This document shows positions 1-5,212 of a DNA stretch of 5,486 bases, in pieces (position 1 is the first letter of the stretch; every line of letters starts with the position of its first letter). Under the pieces are notes generated by a model. The model had not been told where the DNA came from and ran no database searches. It saw only the letters and a list, made by a program, of their open reading frames with translations. The translations under genes and the position numbers were made by a program. The DNA is from an uncultured Collinsella sp. (GTDB lineage Bacteria > Actinomycetota > Coriobacteriia > Coriobacteriales > Coriobacteriaceae): NCBI GenBank assembly GCA_900547505.1, contig URGY01000122.1:1-5486 (forward strand), in the 5' to 3' direction.

Positions 1-48
1 TCTACACAAGGCTATTCGTCGGCAGCGTCAGATGTGTATAAGAGACAG
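1..48. other. Illumina Nextera adapter (i5 side), not genomic
   Basis: These bases match the i5-side Nextera construct. They show the tail of the P5 arm (tctacac), an eight-base index (aaggctat), the read-1 primer site (tcgtcggcagcgtc) and the 19-bp Tn5 mosaic end finishing in agagacag. Genomic sequence starts at 49. The gatA frame reads on into this adapter and gains the artefact peptide LLYTSDAADE, a tail I know from contaminated protein databases. The index agrees with my recollection of Illumina S520, which is unchecked. Confidence 0.97.
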
Positions 49-425
49 ATGTTGGCCTTGCCCATGGGCAGGCAGCCGGCATCGAGCATGCGCTGGACGC
101 AGGTGGCGGTGTAGACGCTCTGGTAGCTCTCGAGCATGCGGGAAGCACAGGTGGTGCGCGTGCCCACGAGGTTCATGTTGTCCTTAATGGCCAGCGGCAC
201 GCCCGCGAGCGGGGGCAGCGGCTTTCCGGCGGCACGGTCGGCATCCACGCGCGCGGCGGCCTCGAGCGCAAGCTCGGGCGACACCTGTAGGAATGCCTGG
301 ACCCCGCCCTCGCGCGCCTCGATGGCGGCAAGGGAGGCCTGGGCCACTTCGGTAGCGGTAAAGTCGCCGGCGGCAACGCCCGCGGCAATCTGAGCAGCGG
401 TAAGGGAATCGAAGCTCTGTGCCAT
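49..425 (-). CDS. gatA: Aspartyl/glutamyl-tRNA amidotransferase subunit A, N-terminal 125 residues (cut by contig end)
   Basis: GatA is the glutaminase/amidase subunit of the cytoplasmic GatCAB complex. It releases ammonia from glutamine, which GatB uses to turn misacylated Glu-tRNA(Gln) and Asp-tRNA(Asn) into Gln-tRNA(Gln) and Asn-tRNA(Asn). The visible part has the helical N-terminus and the start of the amidase signature domain, PLAGVPLAIKDN at residues 72-83. K81 should be the catalytic lysine of the Ser-cisSer-Lys triad; both serines lie beyond the break. A typical AG..GKAN motif ends the fragment at residues 116-125. The family is usually about 480-490 residues, so roughly a quarter is present. 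The ATG shares its first base with the gatC stop (TAATG), which indicates translational coupling. Residues read past position 49 come from adapter. Family assignment is firm. Confidence 0.95.
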
Positions 426-736
426 TACTCGCTCTCCCCCTCTCCCAAAATGGACGGCACGCGGAAGTAGCGGTCGCGCGCGCTGCCGGCGTTTTCGAGC
501 GCGACGTCGAGCGGCAGGTCGCGCTCGGGCTCGCGCAGGTCATCGCCCATCACGTTGGACAGGCTTCCGATAGGATGGAACGTGGGCTCCACGTCGGGCA
601 AGTCATATTGCAAGACGGGCTCGAGCATCTGGACGGCGTCGTTCAGGTAGGACGTCATCTGGGTGAGCTCGTCATCGGTCAGTGCGATCTTTGCGTACTC
701 GGCGATGCCGCGCACGTCTTTCTCGCTGAGTGCCAT
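425..736 (-). CDS. gatC: Aspartyl/glutamyl-tRNA amidotransferase subunit C
   Basis: GatC is the small non-catalytic subunit of GatCAB. It wraps around GatA and GatB and stabilises the complex. The product is about 103 residues, normal for the family, beginning MALSEKDVRGIAEYAKIAL. It shows the usual N-terminal helices (residues about 5-40), the conserved linker DLPDVEPTFHPIG (about 45-57), and a C-terminal segment with LREPERD and a late YFRVPSIL motif. The start at 736 is preferred because AAGGGAG lies five bases upstream. An in-frame ATG at 754 would add six residues (MRKGAP) but has no ribosome binding site. The gene overlaps gatA by one base. A full operon would probably continue with gatB beyond the contig. 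Nothing is odd about composition or length. Confidence 0.94.
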   Translation of the reverse strand: MALSEKDVRGIAEYAKIALTDDELTQMTSYLNDAVQMLEPVLQYDLPDVEPTFHPIGSLSNVMGDDLREPERDLPLDVALENAGSARDRYFRVPSILGEGESE

Positions 737-771
737 AGGCGCTCCCTTCCGCATAACAGATAAACCGCTCT

Positions 772-777
772 AGTATA
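772..777 (-). promoter_or_regulatory. Candidate -10 box for gatCA
   Basis: On the minus strand this reads TATACT, one mismatch from TATAAT, about 36 bases upstream of the preferred gatC ATG at 736. Transcription would begin near 765, just upstream of the alternative ATG at 754. No convincing -35 hexamer sits at normal spacing, so the promoter call is tentative. Confidence 0.4.
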
Positions 778-874
778 CAAGGCAACGCCGCTTGGAGCAG
801 GTGCTTTACCCAAATGCAGCGAAAACGTAACGAGGGCGGCAGGCTGGCAGGCGGCGGGCTGGCGGTTCTACAGC

Positions 875-957
875 GAAACCGCACCGTCCATAACGAAAAC
901 CGTCTCGCCCGCAACGAAAACCGTCTCGTCCACAGCGAAAACCGTCTCGTCCACAGC
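875..957. repeat. 21-bp tandem repeat, four copies
   Basis: Four head-to-tail units lie at 875-894 (20 bp, degenerate), 895-915, 916-936 and 937-957. The last two are identical and begin gaaaaccgtctcgtccac; the second differs at a few positions. A partial fifth start (gaaaagc) at 958-964 runs straight into the palindrome that follows. The period is a multiple of three, so translation gives a seven-residue repeat (CGRDGFR on the minus strand). No credible gene covers it. Copies are contiguous without spacers, so it is not a CRISPR array. Confidence 0.9.
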
Positions 958-988
958 GAAAAGCATCACAACATTCGACGCTTTTCGC
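956..988. repeat. 9-bp inverted repeat overlapping the larger palindrome
   Basis: GCGAAAAGC at 956-964 pairs perfectly with GCTTTTCGC at 980-988 around a 15-base loop. The right arm and loop overlap the 964-1020 palindrome, so in single-stranded nucleic acid the two hairpins would compete. The left arm is formed by the end of the tandem array. Confidence 0.75.
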
Positions 989-1020
989 CAAAATCGCGAT
1001 TTTCATCGAATGTTGTGATG
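964..1020. repeat. 57-bp cruciform-type palindrome with nested inner palindrome
   Basis: The outer arms CATCACAACATTCGA (964-978) and TCGAATGTTGTGATG (1006-1020) are perfect 15-bp inverted repeats. The 27-base interior holds a second perfect palindrome, AAAATCGCGATTTT, at 990-1003. No T-run follows on either strand, so it does not look like a standard intrinsic terminator. It could be a protein-binding or recombination site, a dispersed intergenic repeat, or an mRNA-stabilising structure. Confidence 0.85.
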
Positions 1021-1034
1021 GTTTGAAAGCCCCG

Positions 1035-1069
1035 ACCACCACAAAGGTGCCTGTCCCCATTGTGGTGGT
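1035..1069. repeat. REP-like hairpin downstream of the sortase gene
   Basis: ACCACCACAA (1035-1044) and TTGTGGTGGT (1060-1069) form a perfect 10-bp stem around a 15-base loop. On the minus strand, loop and flank carry GGGGACAGGCACC, a motif I associate with dispersed repetitive extragenic palindromes mobilised by REP-associated Y1 transposases. That association is from memory. The hairpin begins 14 bases after the sortase stop and may protect or terminate that transcript, though no T-run follows. Confidence 0.65.
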
Positions 1070-1082
1070 TCTGAACGATGTC

Positions 1083-2021
1083 CTATGCCGAGGACTTGGC
1101 CTTGCGGCGCTTGCGGACCGCGTGGATCACGATGTCCAGCAGCAACAGTACAATGGCCACGACCACGATGAGCACGGCAAACTCGCGCTTGCCCCAGTGG
1201 CGGCCGGCCAGCGACTTTTGCTTGTCGACGTCCTTCTTGCTGTACTTGGTGCGCACGCAGTGCACCAGCAGGCGATGGTCGTTTACGCCGTAGGGCGTGC
1301 AGGTAACGAGCGTCACCTTGTCGGCGCCCGGCTCGATGGTCAGCGACTCCATCTCCTCGGGCAGCACGACCTCGGAGTCCACCATCTTGTAGGCGAGCGT
1401 CTTGTTCATGGTGTGCAGCAGCACCAGGTCGCCGGGCTCCAGCGAGTGGATGTCGTCGAACATGCTCAAGTTGCGCATGCCCGAGTGCGCGGTGAGCACG
1501 CAATGCGTCGAGGTGCCGCCCACCGGCAGGCTCGTGCCCTCCAGGTGGCCGACGCCCGCCATAAGGACTTCTTCGCTCGTGCCGTGGTAGATGGGCATGC
1601 TCACGTCGATGGAGGGGATCTCGACCCAGCTCATCATGGGGTCGCGGTCAAAGATGAGCTGCTGAGCGTAGGGCTCGATCTGGTCGGCGGGGAGCTCGGT
1701 GGCCTCGCCGGCAAGTTGCTCGTTAAAGGAGCGCGCCTGAAGCAGAATGCGCTCGCGCTCCTCTTCCGACAGCGCGTCTACGGTGCTGGACACGGTACTG
1801 ATCTGGTTGAACACGCCCGAGGCCTCGAGCCGGTCCAAGATCCACGGCCAAGTCATAAGGCCCACGCCAATAAGGATGATGACGATGGTGATGAGCCGGT
1901 CAGCCCAGCGCGGCAGTCGCTTGCGACGGCGCTTAGGTTTTGGTTGAGGTTTGGGCTGAGGGCTTGAGCCGCCGTTGTCCGCGGCGTTATTGCTCTTCAT
2001 ATGTTTGGCGCCCTGCACCAT
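1083..2021 (-). CDS. Class C (pilin-polymerising) sortase
   Basis: This membrane-anchored cysteine transpeptidase cuts LPxTG-type signals and joins pilin subunits to one another. The 312-residue product has a long basic, proline-rich cytoplasmic N-terminus (1-40) and a first membrane helix at about 42-62. The sortase domain follows, with IPSIDVSMPIYHGT near 135-148, GHLEGTSLPVGG near 158-169 and catalytic His179 in TAHSG. TLVTCTPYGVNDHRLLV at 237-253 carries catalytic Cys241 and Arg250. A second membrane helix at about 280-301 and a basic tail (RKRRKAK) complete the typical class C layout. AGAGGAG nine bases upstream supports the start at 2021; Met8 is the alternative. The DPF/DPW lid motif common in class C is not evident. 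No intact pilin substrate lies in the window; the only pilin sequence is the remnant near 4546-4962. Confidence 0.93.
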   Translation of the reverse strand: MVQGAKHMKSNNAADNGGSSPQPKPQPKPKRRRKRLPRWADRLITIVIILIGVGLMTWPWILDRLEASGVFNQISTVSSTVDALSEEERERILLQARSFNEQLAGEATELPADQIEPYAQQLIFDRDPMMSWVEIPSIDVSMPIYHGTSEEVLMAGVGHLEGTSLPVGGTSTHCVLTAHSGMRNLSMFDDIHSLEPGDLVLLHTMNKTLAYKMVDSEVVLPEEMESLTIEPGADKVTLVTCTPYGVNDHRLLVHCVRTKYSKKDVDKQKSLAGRHWGKREFAVLIVVVAIVLLLLDIVIHAVRKRRKAKSSA

Positions 2022-2037
2022 CGCCGGTCACTCCTCT

Positions 2038-2065
2038 ACAACTCAAGTTGTCTAAACAAATAATA
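2038..2065 (-). promoter_or_regulatory. Sortase leader: weak -10 box and small inverted repeat
   Basis: On the minus strand TATTAT (2065-2060) is a plausible -10 box upstream of the sortase gene, without a good -35. Between it and the GAGGAG ribosome binding site (2036-2031) lies a perfect inverted repeat, ACAACT-TG-AGTTGT (2051-2038). Its position would suit an operator or a small leader hairpin. Function is inferred from position only. Confidence 0.3.
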
Positions 2066-2132
2066 GCCGATTAGCGAGCTTCCGAGGCTGGCAACGCAGC
2101 TAGACTGCACCGTCCGGGCCACGTAACCCCAC

Positions 2133-2906
2133 TCAACCAATCAAGCCATATGTTGCTTTCATCGTCTCGAGCAACTGCACCATCGTTGCGCCCGCAACCC
2201 CAATCTGTTTCAGATTGACGTCGCCCACCTCACAATCTTTAACAAACGCAAGCATATCGTCCTTCAGTTCTCCGCGCAGGCCGACGCCTTCCGACTCGCC
2301 AAGCAGCTGAGCAAGCCTCTGCGCATCGCGTTTATGCTTTTTGACCTTCCTCGAATCAACGTTCTCCCCCGCTTCCCTTCTAGCTTTTAGGTCGAGATAC
2401 GCCTTCGCTTTGAACGGGACAATGTATTCCGTGCCCAGGACCGAAACGCCGCCTACGGTCCGAATCCCCTGAAGGAACAAGCTGTAGTAAGCATCGTCCA
2501 ACAAAATTGCCGAAAGACTGCTTATGTTTTCATCAACGTGAATTGGCGCCACATCAATCCCCTCACGACCCTTTAGAAAGTCGGGGCACTTCGCGAAGAG
2601 TTCGATCATATGGGGGTAACCCGGCCTCTTTGGCTCTGTAAACCGATAAAAACATGAGCCTTTACCTTCGCCCCAGCCGCAGCGGTAGCCGCCATCACGC
2701 ACCAAAGTCCATATGGCTTCTGCCGTCTGAGGCAACCGGTCATCGGCGACAATTACCACATCAAAATCGTGAGTCGCCCTAAACGGAAGTCCCGCCTCCG
2801 CGAGCAAAATGTCGCATGCCGTGCCGCCGATAAGGGCATACGATCCTGCAGCTTCTTGCATATGCTGCTGAAATTCTTGGAGGCCTTCTACAGCGCTTCT
2901 TGCCAT
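2133..2906 (-). CDS. AbiEii-type nucleotidyltransferase, probable toxin of a type IV-like TA or abortive-infection pair
   Basis: The 257-residue product has the nucleotidyltransferase-fold signature: LIGGTACDILL at 25-35 (Gly27-Gly28), then THDFDVVIV at 45-53 with the putative metal-binding pair Asp47/Asp49. A possible third acidic residue is Glu102 (HMIELF). A downstream block, VPFKAKAYLDLKARR (163-177) followed by VDSRKVKKHKRDAQRLAQLL (183-202), resembles the Lys/Arg/Asp motifs of AbiEii/MenT-like toxins. Characterised relatives transfer nucleotides, in some cases to tRNA, and arrest growth; the substrate here is unknown. The gene overlaps the upstream regulator by 19 bases. Its site AAGGG lies seven bases before the ATG, inside the upstream gene, so translation is probably coupled. 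Composition looks less GC-rich than gatCA and the sortase gene, as expected for an acquired module. Family assignment is good; toxicity is inferred. Confidence 0.8.
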   Translation of the reverse strand: MARSAVEGLQEFQQHMQEAAGSYALIGGTACDILLAEAGLPFRATHDFDVVIVADDRLPQTAEAIWTLVRDGGYRCGWGEGKGSCFYRFTEPKRPGYPHMIELFAKCPDFLKGREGIDVAPIHVDENISSLSAILLDDAYYSLFLQGIRTVGGVSVLGTEYIVPFKAKAYLDLKARREAGENVDSRKVKKHKRDAQRLAQLLGESEGVGLRGELKDDMLAFVKDCEVGDVNLKQIGVAGATMVQLLETMKATYGLIG

Positions 2907-3859
2907 GGATATTCCCTTTCAAACATTCGATCGACTTCGAGCTGAATTCGCTCATCGTCAATTGCCGCCAAAGATAGCGCAAGCGAAATGTTGTCGACAC
3001 GGGAGGAGTCGGCAAACACGGGCGCATAGCGCCACACTTGGATCATCGCCGTCTCGTTATCCGGCAACTCCCCGTCTGCGACTTCGAGGTCGCTCAGTTG
3101 ACGCCATGCACTTCTTAAGACGGCCTTTTGTTCCATGCCCGGCGCAGCGAGCATCGAACGCGCGGCGAGCGCCGTCTCCCCGGCGTCAACAAGACAGTCG
3201 ATCTGCGGCGTCTTCCTTGCAAAAAAGACCTTCGAGACAGGCGAGGAGAGCTCTGCCATGTGCTCACTGAGCAAAAGATCAACAGCAACAGGGAACACGA
3301 CGACACGTCGCTCGCGACGCTCGCGCCTCGCGAGCCCCCTGTCAACAAGCTCGGTTATGGCCTCACTCGCGCGGCTTGCCGAAATCCCAAGCGCACGACA
3401 AAGGTCATAGGGACGATATGGCTCCTGGGCTACTCCCCAGATTGCGGCAGCCTGTGCGTTGGGTGACATCTTGGTCGCGCGATTGCGAAACCGGGCACCG
3501 CCCCTCTCCGTGCAGGCTGTGCCCATAAATGGAAGAAAAGCCTGTCTACCTGGGCAGACAAAGGGAATCCCTTGTGCGATCAATGCTTTGCGCTGACGTG
3601 CATCGGCATCAGGAAACGAAACGACAACAGGAGTCTCCGCGCGTAAGGCTAGCTGACTATAGACTCTCTTAGCCTCGGGAAGCCCGACGCCAGTAGGCAA
3701 ACTTGCAAGCAAAAACGAAAAACCGTTTGCGTCAACAGCGCGGACCTCAACCGCCCGCAGATGCAGCGGCAAGCGTGTGGATCCAGGCCAAGTTTTGGCC
3801 TTGGCGGAGAGGCCTAGTGCTTCTTGTAAGTAGATTAGCGCTTCGTTCATTTCCATCAT
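2888..3859 (-). CDS. Winged-helix regulator, probable antitoxin partner of the AbiEii-type protein
   Basis: The frame is open from 3895 (335 residues), but the start at 3859 (residue 13, giving 323) is preferred because the first codons of the longer form overlap a perfect TATAAT. Residues below use the long form. Residues 20-135 form an N-terminal domain ending in RKALIAQGIPFVCPGRQAFLP (102-122). Residues about 143-200 look like a winged helix-turn-helix: SPNAQAAAIWGV, then LCRALGISASRASEAITEL, then a basic wing RRERRERRVVVF. A C-terminal domain carries SSPVSKVFF (217-225) and DAGETALAARSML (237-249). I recognise these as features of MarR/AbiEi-like partners coded beside AbiEii proteins. Classical AbiEi is shorter with an N-terminal winged helix, so this central placement is a different architecture. 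Probable role: autorepressor and antitoxin. No experiment supports this here. Confidence 0.7.
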   Translation of the reverse strand: MMEMNEALIYLQEALGLSAKAKTWPGSTRLPLHLRAVEVRAVDANGFSFLLASLPTGVGLPEAKRVYSQLALRAETPVVVSFPDADARQRKALIAQGIPFVCPGRQAFLPFMGTACTERGGARFRNRATKMSPNAQAAAIWGVAQEPYRPYDLCRALGISASRASEAITELVDRGLARRERRERRVVVFPVAVDLLLSEHMAELSSPVSKVFFARKTPQIDCLVDAGETALAARSMLAAPGMEQKAVLRSAWRQLSDLEVADGELPDNETAMIQVWRYAPVFADSSRVDNISLALSLAAIDDERIQLEVDRMFEREYPWQEAL

Positions 3860-3886
3860 TTTCGTTTGATTCCAGTTTATATTGGA

Positions 3887-3892
3887 ATTATA
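3887..3892 (-). promoter_or_regulatory. -10 box for the regulator/nucleotidyltransferase pair
   Basis: The minus strand reads a perfect TATAAT here, immediately after the upstream-most ATG (3895-3893). The best -35 candidate is TCGTCA, four of six, with a short 15-base spacer. Transcription would start near 3880, inside the longest reading frame. That excludes the ATG at 3895 and points to the ATG at 3859, 3856 or 3850. Confidence 0.5.
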
Positions 3893-3895
3893 CAT

Positions 3896-4057
3896 AATTT
3901 TCGGAATTGACGAGATTCCTTTCGTGCATAAGCCCGCATTTGAGTTTTCAGAATGTCCCGGATCGGCGGGGCGATTCGGGATACAATGTCAATAGAAAAC
4001 GACGCATCCCGCGTAAGTGTACGAGAGCGCGGGCGGCCTAGTTTTCAGCTTTTGTTA
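3896..4057. other. Intergenic region, no gene supported
   Basis: About 160 bases separate the regulator from the terminator of the 50-residue peptide gene. No ORF with a ribosome binding site is visible. A TACAAT at 3982-3987 on the plus strand could be a -10 box firing toward 4087, but there is no matching -35. Confidence 0.5.
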
Positions 4058-4085
4058 AATGCCCGGGATCCGACCCCCGGGCATT
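4058..4085 (-). terminator. Hairpin terminator after the 50-residue peptide gene
   Basis: AATGCCCGGG (4058-4067) and CCCGGGCATT (4076-4085) form a perfect 10-bp stem with an eight-base loop. The hairpin starts one base after the stop codon at 4087. The trailing tract is weak on both strands (TTTAACAAAA on minus, CTTATTT on plus), so it may act weakly in either direction. Confidence 0.6.
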
Positions 4086-4086
4086 C

Positions 4087-4239
4087 TTATTTGCGCTTGT
4101 TGCGGCGCAAATGCCTTCTACCGTCCGCACCGCGCGTGCGCCTACGGACCTTAAACCGAACCTCATACGAGTCAAGAAACGCGATGACGAACGTGCCCAC
4201 CGCCGCGAGGGCGGCGAGCGCGTTAAGGAATTTCAGCAT
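4087..4239 (-). CDS. Small membrane peptide, 50 residues, basic tail
   Basis: A short gene that a length cut-off would miss. GGAGGT (4251-4246) sits six bases before the ATG at 4239, one of the best ribosome binding sites in the window, and a hairpin follows the stop. The peptide begins MLKFLNALAALAAVGTFVIA, with one predicted membrane helix at residues 5-22. It ends in a strongly basic tail (about 28-50, mostly Arg and Lys, including RRHLRRNKRK). The GTFVIAFL core recalls small holin-like toxins (Hol_Tox type). That is only a resemblance in pattern; those are usually shorter and lack so long a basic tail. The frame is open further upstream to 4512, but that extension crosses a strong terminator and has no ribosome binding site, so it is discarded. 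Function unknown. Confidence 0.6.
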   Translation of the reverse strand: MLKFLNALAALAAVGTFVIAFLDSYEVRFKVRRRTRGADGRRHLRRNKRK

Positions 4240-4406
4240 TTGGGGACCTCCGATCGAGTCGTCGGCCGCCCGCGCACGGGATGCGTCGCAAGGCCATTTT
4301 ACTGCGAGCGTATGCACCCGCAGCTGGTAAACGCAATAATTGCAAACATCTGTTCGATATTCATACGCTTGATCCATCGAGCAATGGAGCCTGGCTGCGT
4401 TGTCCC
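4240..4406. other. Upstream region of the 50-residue peptide gene
   Basis: This stretch should hold the promoter of the small gene. On the minus strand TAAAAT (4303-4298) is a possible -10 box without a good -35. A short near-palindrome, GCAATAATTGC, sits at 4333-4343. No gene is supported. Confidence 0.3.
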
Positions 4407-4445
4407 AAAAAAAACGGGGCAAACTCCAGTGCGGAGTTTGCCCCG
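4407..4445 (-). terminator. Strong intrinsic terminator for the pilin gene
   Basis: On the minus strand a perfect 13-bp stem (arms 4445-4433 and 4427-4415) with a five-base loop is followed at once by eight T residues (4414-4407). This is a textbook rho-independent terminator. It lies about 100 bases past the pilin stop and isolates that transcript from the 50-residue peptide gene. Confidence 0.93.
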
Positions 4446-4545
4446 AAAAGAGAATGGCAAAGCAAGAGCGTAGATGGACGAGAAAAGTGTCCGCAAGTCT
4501 CATGGCCATCACATCCCACCTGCCAAAGTGATGGGTGAGCGAGCG

Positions 4546-4962
4546 TTACTCGTGCTCGGACTCCTCAGCCTGCTTACGGCTGCGGATGAGGTGTGCCACG
4601 CCGATGCACAGCACTGCGCTGCCAGCGATCCAAGTGAAGGTCACGCCGTTAAGACCGGTCAGCGGGAGGCCGGAGCCTTTCTTGTTCTTGACGGTAAGGG
4701 TAACGGTGCCGCCACCAGAAGAGGAATTGGTGACGAGACCAGAACCATTCTTGGATGTGGTCACCGTCAACGTATTCTCGCCCTCATTCTGATTAAGACC
4801 CGTGGCAGTAATGGTGAACGTGAATTTGGGCACGGTGTTATAGCCGGGGAGCGTATGGGGCTCCTCGACCGTGTAAGCGCCAGCATCGAGGCCCTTGACG
4901 CTGATTTCGCCCTTATCATCAGTCGTAAAATCATAAGCAGTATTGCCCAAAGAACCGTTCAC
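4546..4962 (-). pseudogene. SpaA-type pilin, C-terminal remnant with LPLTG sorting signal
   Basis: Intact proteins of this type are secreted, linked by a class C sortase and anchored to peptidoglycan. The open part, about 138 residues counted from a GTG at 4962, begins within a SpaA-like Cna_B/prealbumin domain (FTTDDKGEISVKGLDAG, about 12-28). It has an E-box-like motif YTVEEPHTLPGYN at 30-42, with Glu34 the likely isopeptide catalyst. A serine/glycine-rich stretch leads to LPLTG at 99-103, a hydrophobic segment (about 107-126) and a charged tail beginning RSRK. No start region, signal peptide or upstream pilin domains are present. Directly upstream in frame is TAA (4965-4963), yet beyond it the frame still looks pilin-like (KGTDEGAGAQYV, 5001-4966). 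Only about 400 bases separate this from the upstream gene's stop, too little for a whole pilin. A sequencing error or chimeric join could also produce this. Confidence 0.75.
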
Positions 4963-4965
4963 TTA

Positions 4966-5212
4966 GACATACTGGGCGCCGGCGCCCTCGTCGGTTCCCT
5001 TGGAAGAGGTGCCGGGCGGAGAGCGGAGCATGGCCACCGGACCCACCGAAACACATCTCCACCGTTCCTTCAACTGGGAAAATGCCGCCCCGGAGCCCGG
5101 GAGGGACCCCGGGGGCTTTCGGCTAACTGCGGGAACGGCCTATCCGCTCAGTATGTTCAGCTGAGATCAGAAATCAACCGGAGAAATCGACCCTACTAAA
5201 AGGAGGCCGTAT
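4966..5212. other. Non-coding or decayed stretch upstream of the pilin remnant
   Basis: The first 36-70 bases continue the pilin frame on the minus strand, then recognisable pilin sequence is lost. A 14-bp perfect palindrome, GGGCGCCGGCGCCC, lies at 4974-4987 beside the in-frame stop. Around 5090-5120 is a GC-rich imperfect inverted repeat (AGCCCGGG ... CCGGGGGCT). No gene, tRNA or riboswitch I can name is visible. Confidence 0.4.

Noticed and set aside
136..393. Plus-strand frame antisense to gatA
   Set aside because: It is a shadow of gatA, whose amidase motifs on the minus strand are unmistakable.
875..957. CRISPR array
   Set aside because: The 21-bp units are contiguous with no spacers, and no cas gene is present.
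806..1060. Minus-strand 84-codon frame with CGRDGFR repeats
   Set aside because: It is translated entirely from the REP hairpin, the palindrome and the 21-bp repeats. It has no independent coding signal.
1023..1967. 314-codon plus-strand open frame
   Set aside because: It is the reverse shadow of the sortase gene, rich in His, Val and Ala, with no recognisable domain and no ribosome binding site. The minus strand carries clear catalytic motifs.
4309..4371. Minus-strand 21-codon frame MNIEQMFAIIAF... ending near 4309
   Set aside because: It has a weak ribosome binding site and no support beyond a short hydrophobic stretch.
4087..4512. Full 141-codon version of the small membrane gene
   Set aside because: The N-terminal extension reads through the strong terminator at 4407-4445 and lacks a ribosome binding site. 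The internal ATG at 4239 has an excellent one.
4474..5199. 241-codon plus-strand open frame over the pilin remnant
   Set aside because: It is antisense to the LPLTG-bearing sequence. It has no recognisable domain and its composition follows the GC-rich shadow frame.
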